From a candidate division KSB1 bacterium (GTDB taxonomy: Bacteria; Zhuqueibacterota; Zhuqueibacteria; Zhuqueibacterales; Zhuqueibacteraceae), in the NCBI GenBank assembly GCA_034506175.1, contig JAPDQB010000008.1, forward strand, positions 1 through 64,000: a DNA stretch of 64,000 bases, written 5' to 3'. The notes beneath the pieces are model-generated. The model was not told the DNA's origin, ran no database searches, and was given only the letters and a program-made list of their open reading frames with translations. A program made the translations under genes and the position numbers. How positions within the stretch are numbered: position 1 is the stretch's first letter; every line of letters starts with the position of its first letter. Positions 15,487 through 25,211 of the stretch are shown here, one piece after another.

Positions 15487-16200
15487 ATGCGCACGCTCAC
15501 CGCAGAAGTTTTGTCTTTTTTGCCTGGTGAAAATTTTTTTGTTTTGGCCGCCGGCGCGGAGGTTTTTGTGGCCGCTGATGATGTTCAATTCTCCACGAAC
15601 AGCCATCTCAACCGCACGCGCATCAAAACGGCAAACGGCGCGGCATGGCTGACGATTCCGGTTTTGAGCAGGGGCCGCGGACTGCAAAAACTCAACGAAG
15701 TCGAAATCGACCCGACGCGATCGTGGCAACGCCAGCATTGGCGCACGATTGAATTCAATTATCACAACGCGCCTTACTTCGGCGAGCTGGCGGACGGGTT
15801 GGAGGAGTTGTATCAACGGCCTTATCAAAAACTGGCGGAAGCGGCGTGGGAATTTTTGCAATTCATCTGGAAAGCCTTGCGCTGGGAGAATTTGCCGCAG
15901 CGCACTTCGGCGCTCGGAATCACCAGCAGTGGCGAGCAGCGATTGGCGGATTTGGCAAAAACGCTGCAAGCCGAGGTTTACGTGACGCACGAAAAATATC
16001 GCGCCGCCATCCGGCCGGAGCGCATGTCCGGCGTTCGGCTTCAATTCGTGAATTGGAATTTGCCGCCGTATCATCAGCAGTTTGGGGACTTCATCGGCGG
16101 ACTAAATATGCTCGATTTGTTGTTTAATGAAGGGATTGCGTTTACGAGAGAACGGCTGCAGCGTTTGGCCGGCGCGGTGCGAACACAAGTTAACAGGTAG
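15487..16200 (+). CDS. WbqC-like family protein
   Basis: A 237-residue protein with the WbqC layout: FVAADDVQFSTNSHLNRTRI, then GAAWLTIPVLSRGRG, RTIEFNYHNAPYF and the C-terminal signature YHQQFGDFIGGLNMLDLLFN plus EG. WbqC-like proteins occur in polysaccharide and amino-sugar gene clusters and are thought to be transferases, but the reaction is not settled. The family normally starts with a PxYFPxxxYF stretch; here the start ENFFVLAAGAEVF is altered. The glycosyltransferase gene 100 bases downstream fits a surface-polysaccharide context. Confidence 0.85.
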   Translation: MRTLTAEVLSFLPGENFFVLAAGAEVFVAADDVQFSTNSHLNRTRIKTANGAAWLTIPVLSRGRGLQKLNEVEIDPTRSWQRQHWRTIEFNYHNAPYFGELADGLEELYQRPYQKLAEAAWEFLQFIWKALRWENLPQRTSALGITSSGEQRLADLAKTLQAEVYVTHEKYRAAIRPERMSGVRLQFVNWNLPPYHQQFGDFIGGLNMLDLLFNEGIAFTRERLQRLAGAVRTQVNR

Positions 16201-16298
16201 AATGATTTTTTGGCAGAATAATTGTGTACTCATCGCTACCATTTTTTCGTGGCAAGTTATTTTAAAGTATAAAAACCAGAGGCTCGCTCCAATTTTCG

Positions 16299-17027
16299 AT
16301 GCCCAGGATCGTCGCCGTCATTCCCGCCTGTGATGAAGAGCAATCCGTCGGCAAAGTGGTGAAAGAAATTCCGCAGCCGCCGGTTGAAAAAATTATTGTC
16401 GTCAACAACAACTCCCATGATCGCACCGCCGAAGTCGCAGCGGCGGCCGGCGCGCGTGTGGTTTTTGAAGGCGAGCCGGGTTACGGCGCGGCGTGTCTGC
16501 GCGGCATTGCCGAGGCCAAAACCCTCGGCGCGGAGATCGTGGTTTTTCTCGACGCCGATCGCAGCGACTATCCCGAAGAAATTCCCGCCTTGATCGCGCC
16601 GATCCTGGCCGGCGAATGCGATTTCGTCATCGGCTCGCGCGCGCTGGGCGTGAAGGAAAAAGGCGCGATGACCCCGCAGCAGATTTTCGGCAATTGGCTG
16701 GCGTGCTTCTTGATGCGCTTCTTGCTTGGCGCGCGCTACAGCGATCTCGGGCCATTTCGCTCGATTTCCATGGCGGCGTTGGAAAAATTGCAGATGCGCG
16801 ACCGCAACTACGGCTGGACGGTGGAAATGCAAATCAAAGCCGCGCTGCGCCGCTTGCGCGTGCGGGAAGTGCCGGCGCGCTATCGCAAGCGCATCGGCAA
16901 ATCCAAAATCTCCGGAACCGTCAAGGGCACGCTGCTGGCCGGATGGAAGATTGTCACGACGATCTTGCGACATGCGTTCTTTCCTCAATTTTTTCTCGCC
17001 GCCAGCTTTTCACCATTCATCAGGTGA
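16299..17027 (+). CDS. Family 2 glycosyltransferase (dolichyl-phosphate-sugar synthase-like)
   Basis: A 242-residue GT-A enzyme with VIPACDEEQSVGKVV at the start, the nucleotide-binding VVNNNSHDRTAEVA, the metal-binding DADRSDYPEEI and GSRALG. The C-terminal region ARYSDLGPFRSI and VRYRKR-like ARYRKRIGKSKISG resemble polyprenyl-phosphate glucose/mannose synthases, though there is no C-terminal membrane pair. It probably moves a sugar from a nucleotide donor to a lipid carrier or glycan on the cytoplasmic side of the membrane. Acceptor and sugar cannot be read from the sequence. It ends 310 bases before the TonB receptor gene. Confidence 0.88.
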   Translation: MPRIVAVIPACDEEQSVGKVVKEIPQPPVEKIIVVNNNSHDRTAEVAAAAGARVVFEGEPGYGAACLRGIAEAKTLGAEIVVFLDADRSDYPEEIPALIAPILAGECDFVIGSRALGVKEKGAMTPQQIFGNWLACFLMRFLLGARYSDLGPFRSISMAALEKLQMRDRNYGWTVEMQIKAALRRLRVREVPARYRKRIGKSKISGTVKGTLLAGWKIVTTILRHAFFPQFFLAASFSPFIR

Positions 17028-17337
17028 TTAGTCGACCTCAACGACTATAGTTTGATTTGCTATGCAAATTTTTTCACATTTACCATGAAACCTTTTGCAT
17101 AACTATTTTCCCATCGTTTTTTGTTGCACCTGCCTTGTTTGTTTTCATCTTTTTAATTTTTAATACCTAAACTCTTGCCACAGTCGGCTCTTGGCGGTAC
17201 AATTTTTTACTGGTATATTCTTTGCGAATAGATACGAGCGTATATTTGCCAAATCAATCCTGCTATTTGGCAGTAAGGTCGCGCGGAGGGCAAGTCAATT
17301 AACTATTTTTTCAATAATTTATGGAAGGAGTGAAGCA
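17028..17337. other. Intergenic region upstream of the surface operon
   Basis: 310 bases without a credible gene. It holds an 8-bp inverted repeat tatgcaaa/tttgcata (17061-17068 with 17094-17101) that could terminate the glycosyltransferase transcript, AT-rich sequence, and the ribosome site ggaagga just before the TonB receptor ATG at 17338. I could not fix a convincing -35/-10 pair. Confidence 0.5.
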
Positions 17338-20300
17338 ATGCGGCAAAGATTAGTGAGGTTATCTTTCTTCGCTCTGCTGTTGCCTTGTTTGGCCTTTGCC
17401 CAAGAGGGAAAACTTCGCGGCAAGGTTACGGATAGGCAAACAGGTGATGCGTTGATTGGCGCCACCGTTACAATTGAGGGCACGACGCTGGGTGCTGCGG
17501 CGGACCTCAATGGAGAATATATCGTTCTCCGGGTGGCGCCAGGCACGTACACGGTCAGAGCTTCGTACATCGGTTATGCGCCGGTGGCAATCGGGAATAT
17601 TCGCGTTTCCGCCGGCCAGACCACGACGCTCGATTTTGCCCTGCCGCCGTCCTCGATCGAGGTCGGCGAGGTGAACATCATCGCCGAGCGTCCTCTCGTG
17701 CAGCGCAACACCCCGAACACTGTGCGGGTGACCACGCGCGAAGACGTGCAGGCACTGCCGATTCGCGGCACGCAGACGATTCTGGCGTTGAACGCCGGGG
17801 TGGTGCGGCAGGATGGCCAGTTGTATATTCGCGGCGGGCGCGCCGGGGAAGTCGCCTATTTTGTTGACGGCGCTTCGGTGACCAACCGCCTGAACAACTC
17901 CGAAGGCGTCAGCGTCATTCAGGAAGCTTATGAAGAATTACAGTTGCAAGCCGGCGGCTTTACCGCGGATGTCGGCGGGGCCAACTCCGGCGCGGTGATG
18001 ACGACCATTCGCACCGGCGGCAGCAAATTCAATTTTGGCGTTGACTATCGCACCGATGATTTCGCCAAATCCGGCAATGAATTTCTGGGCACGCATTCGT
18101 ATGGTTTCAAAAATCTCGTCGTCAATGTCGGCGGACCGCTGGAGGCGCTGAAGATGCGCTATTTCGCCGCGGGCCAATTCAACTATCAGCGCACGCCGGC
18201 GATGTTTTTGACGCCGTTTAAGTTTGAAAATGTTGTGACCGATGGTTTCGATGCCGATCCGGGGCGCCCCTTGCCGGGAGTGGTTCAAATTGAAGAAAAC
18301 TTTTTGAACCGGGCCTGGGATCGTAATTACTCGGTGCAAGGCACGTTGCTCTCCAATTTTTTCGATCCGTTGAGCTTGAAGCTTTCCGGAAGCTACAGCT
18401 TCAACAAGACGCCGAGCAACACCAGATGGCCGCAGAATTTGACGCGCCTCTTCAATCTCAGTCGCTCGCGCAACAATGAAACCGATGTTTATTTCTTCAA
18501 TCTGAAGGGGACTTATCCGATCAATCCCTCGACCTTCGTCGAAGCTGCCGCAGCCGTTTACAATCGTAATTTTGAATCTTTGGATCCGCGCTTCGGCAGT
18601 GATTTCATGAAGTATCCGGATCGTCTGGAGAATGAGCGGTTCGGCGACACCGGCAATTGGACCCGGCGCTATCGCGGCCCGCAGGTTTACAGCGCGGCGA
18701 ATGGTTTTGAATTTGAAGCGCCAGGCGCGCCAATCAATTCCTATTTCAAAAACTCGCAGCGCTCTCTGCAAGGCTCGCTGGACTTTGTCTCCCAAGTGAC
18801 CAAAAATTGGGAGTTGAAAGTCGGCGGTCGCTATGAAACCTGGCTGATGCGCCAATACAACATCGGCGATATTGCCTCAGGTCTGGAGTTGTTGAATGGC
18901 ATCGACGGCAATACGGGCGGAACTTTTGCGAATGAAGAGACCCGGCGAGTGCAGTGGGCCCGGCAGGCACGTGTGAACAATTATGGTTATGACGTCTTTG
19001 GCAAAAAGGTTGACGGCGACGTGACCGGACGCGACGCGCCGAAAAAACCGATTTTCGGATCAGCTTACGCGCAGAACAAATTTGAATACCGCGACTTGGT
19101 TTTGAACGCCGGTCTGCGGTACGAGTACTTTGACCCGCGCGCCAGAAATTTCAACGATCCGCAAAACTATCTGTCAACCGATTTTGACCAAAGCCTCGAT
19201 ATTATCAAAGAGGAAACCTTGACCGAGGGCGAGAGCTATGATTTCCTGTTGCCGCGCTTGAACTTCTCCTTCCCGGTCACGGACAAAACGATTTTCTACG
19301 CGCAATACGGCAAGTACGTGCAGATGCCGTCGTTGAACAATCTTTATGTCGGCCTCATCACGCTCAGCCGTTCGTTGAGCCCGGTGACTCGTGGCAACGC
19401 GTTTTTGACGCCGGTTGGCTTTCTCGCCAAGCCCGAACGCTTGACGCAGTATGAAATGGGCTTCCGCCAGGCGCTGACCGACAATGCGGCGTTGACGATC
19501 ACGGGATTCTACAAAGACACCCGCGATCAGTTGCAAGTCCGGAAGTTTGTCGATGCCAACGGCAACGCGTTGTTCACCGCTTATCTGAACGAAGATTTCG
19601 GCACGATCAAGGGCTTGGAGTTTACCTTTGATTTGCGCCGCACCAAACGCCTTTCGGCGCGCTTGAACTACACGCTGCAAGATGCGCGCGGCACCGGCTC
19701 CAACCCCACCTCGTCGTTCGGCGTGGTTGAGCGCCAGGACATTGGCCGCTTCCCGAATTTCATCAATCCGCTTGATTTCAACCAAACCCACCGCGGCACG
19801 ATTCTGCTCGACTATCGCTTCGGCAAAGGCGATGGCGGCCAGATTCTCCAGGGTCTCGGCGCCTTTGCGCTGTTGACGTTCAACAGCGGACATCCTTACA
19901 CCAAGATCAAAGAGCCGGAGAGCCTGGGACAGGCCGATCCGTATGAATTTGGCATCCGTCCGCTCAACGACCCGCGCACCAGTTTCCCGATCGAAGCGGT
20001 GAATGCCTCCAGCACGCCGGCGGTGTTCAACATCGATGTGACGGTCAACAAGGTGTTCTATCTCAGCCGGTTCAACGTCGAGTTGTATGCGAATGTTTTG
20101 AATCTGTTGAATTCGAAGAACGTGATCAACGTGTATCCAAACACCGGCACGGCTGAAGACGACGGCTGGCTGAACAGTGCGCTGGCCGGAGAATTTCTGG
20201 CCAGTCTGCCGAGCGATCTTATTCGGCAGCAGTATGTGGATTTTTACCGCGCTTTTAACCTTGACAACAGGTACTCATACATTGGCGCCACCGGCAATGA

Positions 20301-20352
20301 TATCTACGGTGCGCCACGCCAGATTCGCTTCGGTATTCGGTTGGAGTATTAA
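17338..20352 (+). CDS. TonB-dependent outer-membrane receptor with carboxypeptidase-regulatory N-domain
   Basis: A 1004-residue protein. A signal peptide (LSFFALLLPCLAFAQ) is followed by a CarboxypepD_reg-like beta-sandwich (about 23-105; GKVTDRQTGDALIGATVTIE), a plug domain (QTILALNAGVVRQDGQLYIR, YFVDGASVTN) and a long barrel ending RQIRFGIRLEY with the terminal aromatic. It is SusC-like in plan and should import a large or scarce nutrient using TonB energy, or act with a secretion system. ATG 17338 has ggaagga upstream; the frame runs back to 17191 without a signal peptide. The secreted protein and PorV-like genes follow on the same strand. Confidence 0.92.
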   Translation: MRQRLVRLSFFALLLPCLAFAQEGKLRGKVTDRQTGDALIGATVTIEGTTLGAAADLNGEYIVLRVAPGTYTVRASYIGYAPVAIGNIRVSAGQTTTLDFALPPSSIEVGEVNIIAERPLVQRNTPNTVRVTTREDVQALPIRGTQTILALNAGVVRQDGQLYIRGGRAGEVAYFVDGASVTNRLNNSEGVSVIQEAYEELQLQAGGFTADVGGANSGAVMTTIRTGGSKFNFGVDYRTDDFAKSGNEFLGTHSYGFKNLVVNVGGPLEALKMRYFAAGQFNYQRTPAMFLTPFKFENVVTDGFDADPGRPLPGVVQIEENFLNRAWDRNYSVQGTLLSNFFDPLSLKLSGSYSFNKTPSNTRWPQNLTRLFNLSRSRNNETDVYFFNLKGTYPINPSTFVEAAAAVYNRNFESLDPRFGSDFMKYPDRLENERFGDTGNWTRRYRGPQVYSAANGFEFEAPGAPINSYFKNSQRSLQGSLDFVSQVTKNWELKVGGRYETWLMRQYNIGDIASGLELLNGIDGNTGGTFANEETRRVQWARQARVNNYGYDVFGKKVDGDVTGRDAPKKPIFGSAYAQNKFEYRDLVLNAGLRYEYFDPRARNFNDPQNYLSTDFDQSLDIIKEETLTEGESYDFLLPRLNFSFPVTDKTIFYAQYGKYVQMPSLNNLYVGLITLSRSLSPVTRGNAFLTPVGFLAKPERLTQYEMGFRQALTDNAALTITGFYKDTRDQLQVRKFVDANGNALFTAYLNEDFGTIKGLEFTFDLRRTKRLSARLNYTLQDARGTGSNPTSSFGVVERQDIGRFPNFINPLDFNQTHRGTILLDYRFGKGDGGQILQGLGAFALLTFNSGHPYTKIKEPESLGQADPYEFGIRPLNDPRTSFPIEAVNASSTPAVFNIDVTVNKVFYLSRFNVELYANVLNLLNSKNVINVYPNTGTAEDDGWLNSALAGEFLASLPSDLIRQQYVDFYRAFNLDNRYSYIGATGNDIYGAPRQIRFGIRLEY

Positions 20353-20365
20353 AAGCAGGTCCGTA

Positions 20366-20394
20366 TTGGCCGGTCACTCTGAGTGACCGGTCAA
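20366..20394. terminator. TGACCGGTCA-class hairpin after the TonB receptor gene
   Basis: A 13-bp stem (20366-20378 with 20382-20394, one G-T pair, loop ctg) ends with ttt. It contains the 10-bp palindrome tgaccggtca, which recurs at 32261 and 48814. It may attenuate transcription between the receptor and the downstream gene. Confidence 0.5.
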
Positions 20395-20425
20395 TTTAAC
20401 TCTAAATCAAAGGAGTTCTTGCGAT

Positions 20426-23400
20426 ATGAAACTCAGATTATTTGCGGTGTTGGCGCTGGTCTTCACCTTTGTGTTCACCCTGGCGGGCAACGGCTTGGCC
20501 AAGGATGAACTCAAGGCGAATAAGGTGTCCAAGCAGAAATCTCTGCTTGGCGTCACCGGCTCGCCAACCTATGGCATGCTCAACATCAACAACTGGCAGT
20601 TTTGGCTGGAATGGAACGGCCGTTCCGGTTACAATCCGTTTACAGAAGGTGACGGCGGCGTTTTCCCCAAAAATACCTCCTGGGTGATCTATCAGGATGG
20701 TTTTATTTTTGGCGCCAGCCTGATCGATAGCCGCACCGGCTTGCCGCCGGCTTCGGAAAAAATTCGTGTGGGCGGCCAAACGTATAACCAAGGCATGGTT
20801 GCCGGCGCGGTGATCAGTGGCCAGCCGGAAGATCCCAATGCCGCGGGTGTGCGGCTGTATCGCATTCGCCGCGACTTCAATGATACCGGCGTCGATTTGA
20901 GAGCGGATGCCGCGGATTTTTACCAGAAAGGCATCAATGCGGTAACCGATGCGGACATTGCCAATCTCAAAGCGCAATATGCCAAAGACTGGGCCGAATG
21001 GCCGGTTCAAAAGGGCGCGCCCTACATTGACCGTAACAAAAACGGCCGCTATGACCCGCCACCGGCCGGCACGTCGTCAAGAGATTTGATTGCCAGGAAC
21101 TTGGACGAGCCCGGCATTGCCGGCGCCGACCCCAATGCGCCTGCCGATCAGGTGATGTGGACGGTTTGCAATGATTTCAACGAAGCCAATACGCGCGGCC
21201 TGTATGGCGCGGCGCCGATTGGCCTCGAGTTGCAAATCACCGCTTGGGCGTATCAGCGTACCGACGCGCTCGGCAACGTTGTTTTCAAGAAATACCGTCT
21301 GATCAATCGCGGCTTTTTCAAGTCGGACAGCTTCTACGTCTGCCAATGGTCTGATCCCGATCTCGGCGATTTTGGCGACGACTTTGTCGGCTGCGATGTC
21401 TCCCTGGTGGCCGGAAAGACGGTCAGCTTGGGATATGTCTATAACTCCAACTCGGTTGATCGTGAATTTCGCAAATTCAACCTGCCGCCGCCTTCCGGCG
21501 GTTATGACTTTTTCCAAGGTCCGCTCGTGAAGGGCGATCCGACGGACGTTGGCATCTTTGATCTGAAGAAACGGTCCGGCTTCAAAAATCTCGGCATGAG
21601 TTCCTTCAATTACTTCTCGGCCGGCAGCGCGATCAGCGACCCGCCGCTGACGCAATATGAAGGCACGCTGCGGTGGTGGAAGATGCTGCGCGGTTTCATT
21701 GCTGATCCCTCCACCCGCGCCGACCGCAAGTGGATCGATCCTGATGGCAATCCCACGAATTTTCCGCTTTCCGGCGACCCGGTTGCCAAAACTGGATGGA
21801 TTGACGGCGACGGTCGCGGCACGCCGAGCACGCTGCCGCCGGGTGACCGCCGCATGTTGCTGGTTTCGGGGCCGTTCTCATACGCCCCGGGTGATACCCA
21901 GGAAGTCGTCGTCGGTATCGTCGCCGGTTTGGGCGCCGACCGCCTGTCGAGTATTTCCGTCATGAAGTTCACCGACCGTTTCGCACAAAACACCTACGAT
22001 GCGTTGTTTGCAGTGCCGTCGGCGCCCAAAGCGCCCAGCGTGGCGGTTCGGCAATTGGACGGCGAGATCATCCTCGAGTGGGGATCTGATCTCAGCAATG
22101 TTGCTCAAACGGAAAATAACAACCCGGCGCCTTATGTGTTTCAAGGCTATAACGTCTATCAATTCCCCAGTTCAGCCTCGAGCTTAAAAGATGGGGTTCG
22201 GTTGGCGACTTATGACATCGTCGATGAGACCACGGTGGTGCTGGATGACCAGTTCGATCCTGCCTCCGGTCAAATTCTGCGCCTGCCCGTGCAGCTTGGC
22301 AGCAACTCGGGCATCTTCCGGTATCATCGTGTGACCGCTGATGCCGTCACCGGCCGGCCGAGATTGCGCAACGGCCAGGAATACTATTTTGGCGTCACTG
22401 CCTACAGCGTCTCCACCGATCCGTTCGCCACACCGCTCACGCTGGAATCGACACCGGTGATTTTACGCGCCATTCCGCAATCTCCCACGCCCGGCACGCG
22501 CTATCATGCGACGCTGGGCAAGGCTGTTCCCACCACACATTCGGCGGGTATTGCCGATGCGACGGTCAATGTGAAAGTCATCGATCCGACCAAAGTCACC
22601 GGCAGCAGTTATGAGTTGAGAGTCGTTGTCACAGACTCCATCTTTATTGATGCGGATCTTGATCCCTCCAACGGCGATGAAACCAAAGTGCCGAATCCCA
22701 GGTGGCAACTTGTCAGGGGCGGCAATGTTGTTTTGCCACCTTCAACAGATTTCAAGATCAGCGATGCCAACCCCATTGGTGATGGCCTTCAGGTTGGTAT
22801 TTCCGGCTCGCCCTTCTGGGTGGCAGGGACGGAAATCGCCTACCAAGCCTATGCGAAAAGAGGCCAGGATATCAATACAATCCGCAACATGAGCAACTCG
22901 AACTTGTCGCCGGTCAACTGGGGCGGCAATTTCTTCAGCGGCGGCTTGGACGTCGGCTTCAATTTCTTTGGCAGTAGCTTGCTGCCCTATCAAGTCACCA
23001 AAACAGTGGAAATCCGCTTTAATGCGGCAGACGGGCAGAACGCTTATAATTTTGTCCGCCAAGCTACCGGCGGCTCCACCGGCTCGCCTTACACCGGATT
23101 TTTCCCGCAGCCGTTCAAGGTGTTCGATGTCACCAATCCGACGAGCCCGCGACAGATCGATTTTGCCATCATGGAACAATTCGATCAGCCCACCAGAAAC
23201 AATGTTTGGAACCCGGGCGCGGCTGCCGGTAACCGGGAGTACTTCTTCATTATTGATGAAGATTACACCCCCACAGCCAAGCCGGAATACGTGGACAAGA
23301 GGTTGGGCTTCATCGCCACCAAGCCGGTTTTGTACAACGGCTGGTATGTTCTGACTGATCCGACCAAGCCTCCTTACGAGGACGGCGATGTCTGGCGCAT

Positions 23401-23812
23401 CAAGGCGACGAATCTCATCACTGCGGCTGATCGCTGGACCTTCAGCACGGCGGGCTTGAATCCAACCTTCTCAGTTGAAACGCAGAAGGCTGACCTCAAC
23501 AAGATCAATGTTTTCCCGAATCCGTACTATGCTTTGAACTCGGCAGAAACCAACCGTTTCGTTCGTTTCGTGACGTTCAACTTTCTGCCGGAAAAAGCGA
23601 CGATCCGTATTTTCAACGTCGCCGGCCAGTTGGTGCGGATTTTGGAAAAGAACGATACCTCGCAATTCCTCCGCTGGGATTTGAACAACCAGAGCAACTT
23701 CCCAGTGGCAAGCGGCATGTACATCGCTCATATCGACATGCCAGATATTGGTGCAACGAAAGTGCTCAAATTAGCTGTTATTCAGGAGCAAGAAGTGCTT
23801 GAAGTCTTCTAA
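20426..23812 (+). CDS. Large secreted protein with type-9-like C-terminal domain
   Basis: An 1128-residue protein with a signal peptide (FAVLALVFTFVFTLAGNGLA). I recognise no enzyme domain. The middle holds a fibronectin-III-like stretch near 545-690 (LDGEIILEWGSDLSN, YVFQGYNVYQF). The last 100 residues, from VFPNPYYALN through IRIFNVAGQLVRIL to SGMYIAHIDM, match the FlgD-Ig-like / type 9 sorting domain used by FCB bacteria to pass proteins across the outer membrane. Ribosome site aaaggag lies just upstream. The position between a TonB receptor and a PorV-like barrel suggests it is displayed or released by that apparatus. Confidence 0.75.
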   Translation: MKLRLFAVLALVFTFVFTLAGNGLAKDELKANKVSKQKSLLGVTGSPTYGMLNINNWQFWLEWNGRSGYNPFTEGDGGVFPKNTSWVIYQDGFIFGASLIDSRTGLPPASEKIRVGGQTYNQGMVAGAVISGQPEDPNAAGVRLYRIRRDFNDTGVDLRADAADFYQKGINAVTDADIANLKAQYAKDWAEWPVQKGAPYIDRNKNGRYDPPPAGTSSRDLIARNLDEPGIAGADPNAPADQVMWTVCNDFNEANTRGLYGAAPIGLELQITAWAYQRTDALGNVVFKKYRLINRGFFKSDSFYVCQWSDPDLGDFGDDFVGCDVSLVAGKTVSLGYVYNSNSVDREFRKFNLPPPSGGYDFFQGPLVKGDPTDVGIFDLKKRSGFKNLGMSSFNYFSAGSAISDPPLTQYEGTLRWWKMLRGFIADPSTRADRKWIDPDGNPTNFPLSGDPVAKTGWIDGDGRGTPSTLPPGDRRMLLVSGPFSYAPGDTQEVVVGIVAGLGADRLSSISVMKFTDRFAQNTYDALFAVPSAPKAPSVAVRQLDGEIILEWGSDLSNVAQTENNNPAPYVFQGYNVYQFPSSASSLKDGVRLATYDIVDETTVVLDDQFDPASGQILRLPVQLGSNSGIFRYHRVTADAVTGRPRLRNGQEYYFGVTAYSVSTDPFATPLTLESTPVILRAIPQSPTPGTRYHATLGKAVPTTHSAGIADATVNVKVIDPTKVTGSSYELRVVVTDSIFIDADLDPSNGDETKVPNPRWQLVRGGNVVLPPSTDFKISDANPIGDGLQVGISGSPFWVAGTEIAYQAYAKRGQDINTIRNMSNSNLSPVNWGGNFFSGGLDVGFNFFGSSLLPYQVTKTVEIRFNAADGQNAYNFVRQATGGSTGSPYTGFFPQPFKVFDVTNPTSPRQIDFAIMEQFDQPTRNNVWNPGAAAGNREYFFIIDEDYTPTAKPEYVDKRLGFIATKPVLYNGWYVLTDPTKPPYEDGDVWRIKATNLITAADRWTFSTAGLNPTFSVETQKADLNKINVFPNPYYALNSAETNRFVRFVTFNFLPEKATIRIFNVAGQLVRILEKNDTSQFLRWDLNNQSNFPVASGMYIAHIDMPDIGATKVLKLAVIQEQEVLEVF

Positions 23813-23813
23813 T

Positions 23814-23907
23814 TTTCGTAGTCGTTCCTTTGGGAACTGCTCTCGAGTCTTTCGTGGCAGTTCCTTTCGCAACAACTCTCGAGCGCCTGAAGGCGACGAC
23901 TACGAAA
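23814..23907. repeat. Palindromic element upstream of the PorV-like gene (copy 5)
   Basis: Perfect 11-bp outer arms tttcgtagtcg (23814-23824) and cgactacgaaa (23897-23907). Inside are hairpins gttcc-tttg-ggaac (23824-23837) and cgcc-tgaa-ggcg (23884-23895), and two imperfect direct repeats of the form gttcctt...ctctcgag. It is the best-formed member of the family seen in the hydrogenase operon. Confidence 0.7.
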
Positions 23908-23959
23908 TTGAGTAAACCAATTTTGCAAGTTGCACGACCGATTCAAGGAGAAAATCAAC

Positions 23960-25009
23960 ATGAAAATACGCAGTTTTTATCTCGTGCTTCTGATCGGTGC
24001 CCTGGCTGTCGTTTGGGTGACCGATGTTTCGGCGCAAGTCAACAAGCGCCTCGGCACCGCCGGAGCCTCGGAATTGTTGGTTCCTGTCGGCGCCCGGGAT
24101 TTGGCGATGGGCAATGCCGGCGTGGCCTCCTCACGCGGCGTTGAAGCGCTGCACTGGAACCCGGCTGGTGTCTCCAGAATGTCTTCCACTGCCGAAGGCA
24201 TGTTTTCCTACATGAAGTATATCGCCGATATTAATTTGAACTATGCCGCGGTCGCTGCGAGCTTCAAAGATATCGGCACCTTTGCCTTTAGCTTTAAAGC
24301 TTTTGATTTTGGCAACATTTCGCTGACCACCGAAGATGATTCCGAAGGCCGGGCGGGCCGCACCTATACGCCGACTTACACGACGCTTGGCGTCGGCTAT
24401 TCCCGCGCCTTGACCGATGCCATCTCCGCCGGCGTCAATTTGAAGCTGGTCTCCGAGCGCATCGATTTGGTCAGCGCCTCCGGTGTGGCTTTTGATGTTG
24501 GCGTACAATATACGCAACTGGCCGGCTTGAAAGGCGTCGGCTTGGGCGTGGCGGTTAAAAACATCGGACCACAAATGAAGTTTGACGGCACCGGCCTGCT
24601 GCGCGACGCCGTGCCTTCCGGCACCCGCCGTCCCGAGCAGAAGCTCAAATCCGATGCCGCCAGCTTCGAGCTGCCGTCGTCGATTGAGATTGGTTTGAGC
24701 TATGATTATCTCATCGGCGAGAATTACGTTTTCCGCGCCAGCGGCGCTTTTGCCAACAATAACCTGGCTGAAAACGAATATCATTTCGGCGGCGAGCTGG
24801 GCTATATGGCCTCCGGCCTGCAGTTCTTCGGCCGCGGCGGCTATACCATTGCCGAGAACAATGACAATGACATCAATCCCTTTGGCGCGACGCTCGGCGC
24901 CGGCCTGGTGTACAAGGCTCCGGGCATCAACGTCACCATTGATTATGCCTGGCGCGATGTCAAATTCTTTGAGGCCAACAATATCTTCTCGTTGAAACTC
25001 GGCTTCTAA
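23960..25009 (+). CDS. PorV/PorQ-family outer-membrane barrel protein
   Basis: A 349-residue protein with signal peptide (YLVLLIGALAVVWVTDVSAQ) and the family opening KRLGTAGASELLVPVGARDL, then AMGNAGVASSRGVEALHWNP. This GA(R)-xxAMGxAxVA...WNPAG pattern marks PorV/PorQ/UPF0164 barrels; in the type 9 system PorV binds cargo C-terminal domains. The C-terminus INVTIDYAWRD...FSLKLGF is a closing barrel strand. ATG 23960 follows aaggag by nine bases. It follows the large secreted protein with the sorting-like domain, so a carrier-cargo pair is a reasonable inference. Confidence 0.88.
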   Translation: MKIRSFYLVLLIGALAVVWVTDVSAQVNKRLGTAGASELLVPVGARDLAMGNAGVASSRGVEALHWNPAGVSRMSSTAEGMFSYMKYIADINLNYAAVAASFKDIGTFAFSFKAFDFGNISLTTEDDSEGRAGRTYTPTYTTLGVGYSRALTDAISAGVNLKLVSERIDLVSASGVAFDVGVQYTQLAGLKGVGLGVAVKNIGPQMKFDGTGLLRDAVPSGTRRPEQKLKSDAASFELPSSIEIGLSYDYLIGENYVFRASGAFANNNLAENEYHFGGELGYMASGLQFFGRGGYTIAENNDNDINPFGATLGAGLVYKAPGINVTIDYAWRDVKFFEANNIFSLKLGF

Positions 25010-25035
25010 TCAGCGGCTTCAAAGATCGTGTTGTC

Positions 25036-25075
25036 AATGGAAAAGGCTGCTCCGCGCAGCCTTTTCCATTTTTTT
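25036..25075 (+). terminator. Rho-independent terminator of the surface operon
   Basis: A perfect 15-bp stem, aatggaaaaggctgc with gcagccttttccatt, closes a five-base loop and is followed by seven T in all. It ends the TonB receptor - secreted protein - PorV unit. Confidence 0.9.
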
Positions 25076-25211
25076 GTTGCAAACCCGCAAAAAAATTGAT
25101 AATTTGTGTTAGGTTAAGAGAGCGTGTTTAATTGTAAAACTTCGAAGACTTTTTATGCTTTAAGCTTCAATTCAATCACGGACATTTGTACATTCATCCG
25201 GTGAAATCATC

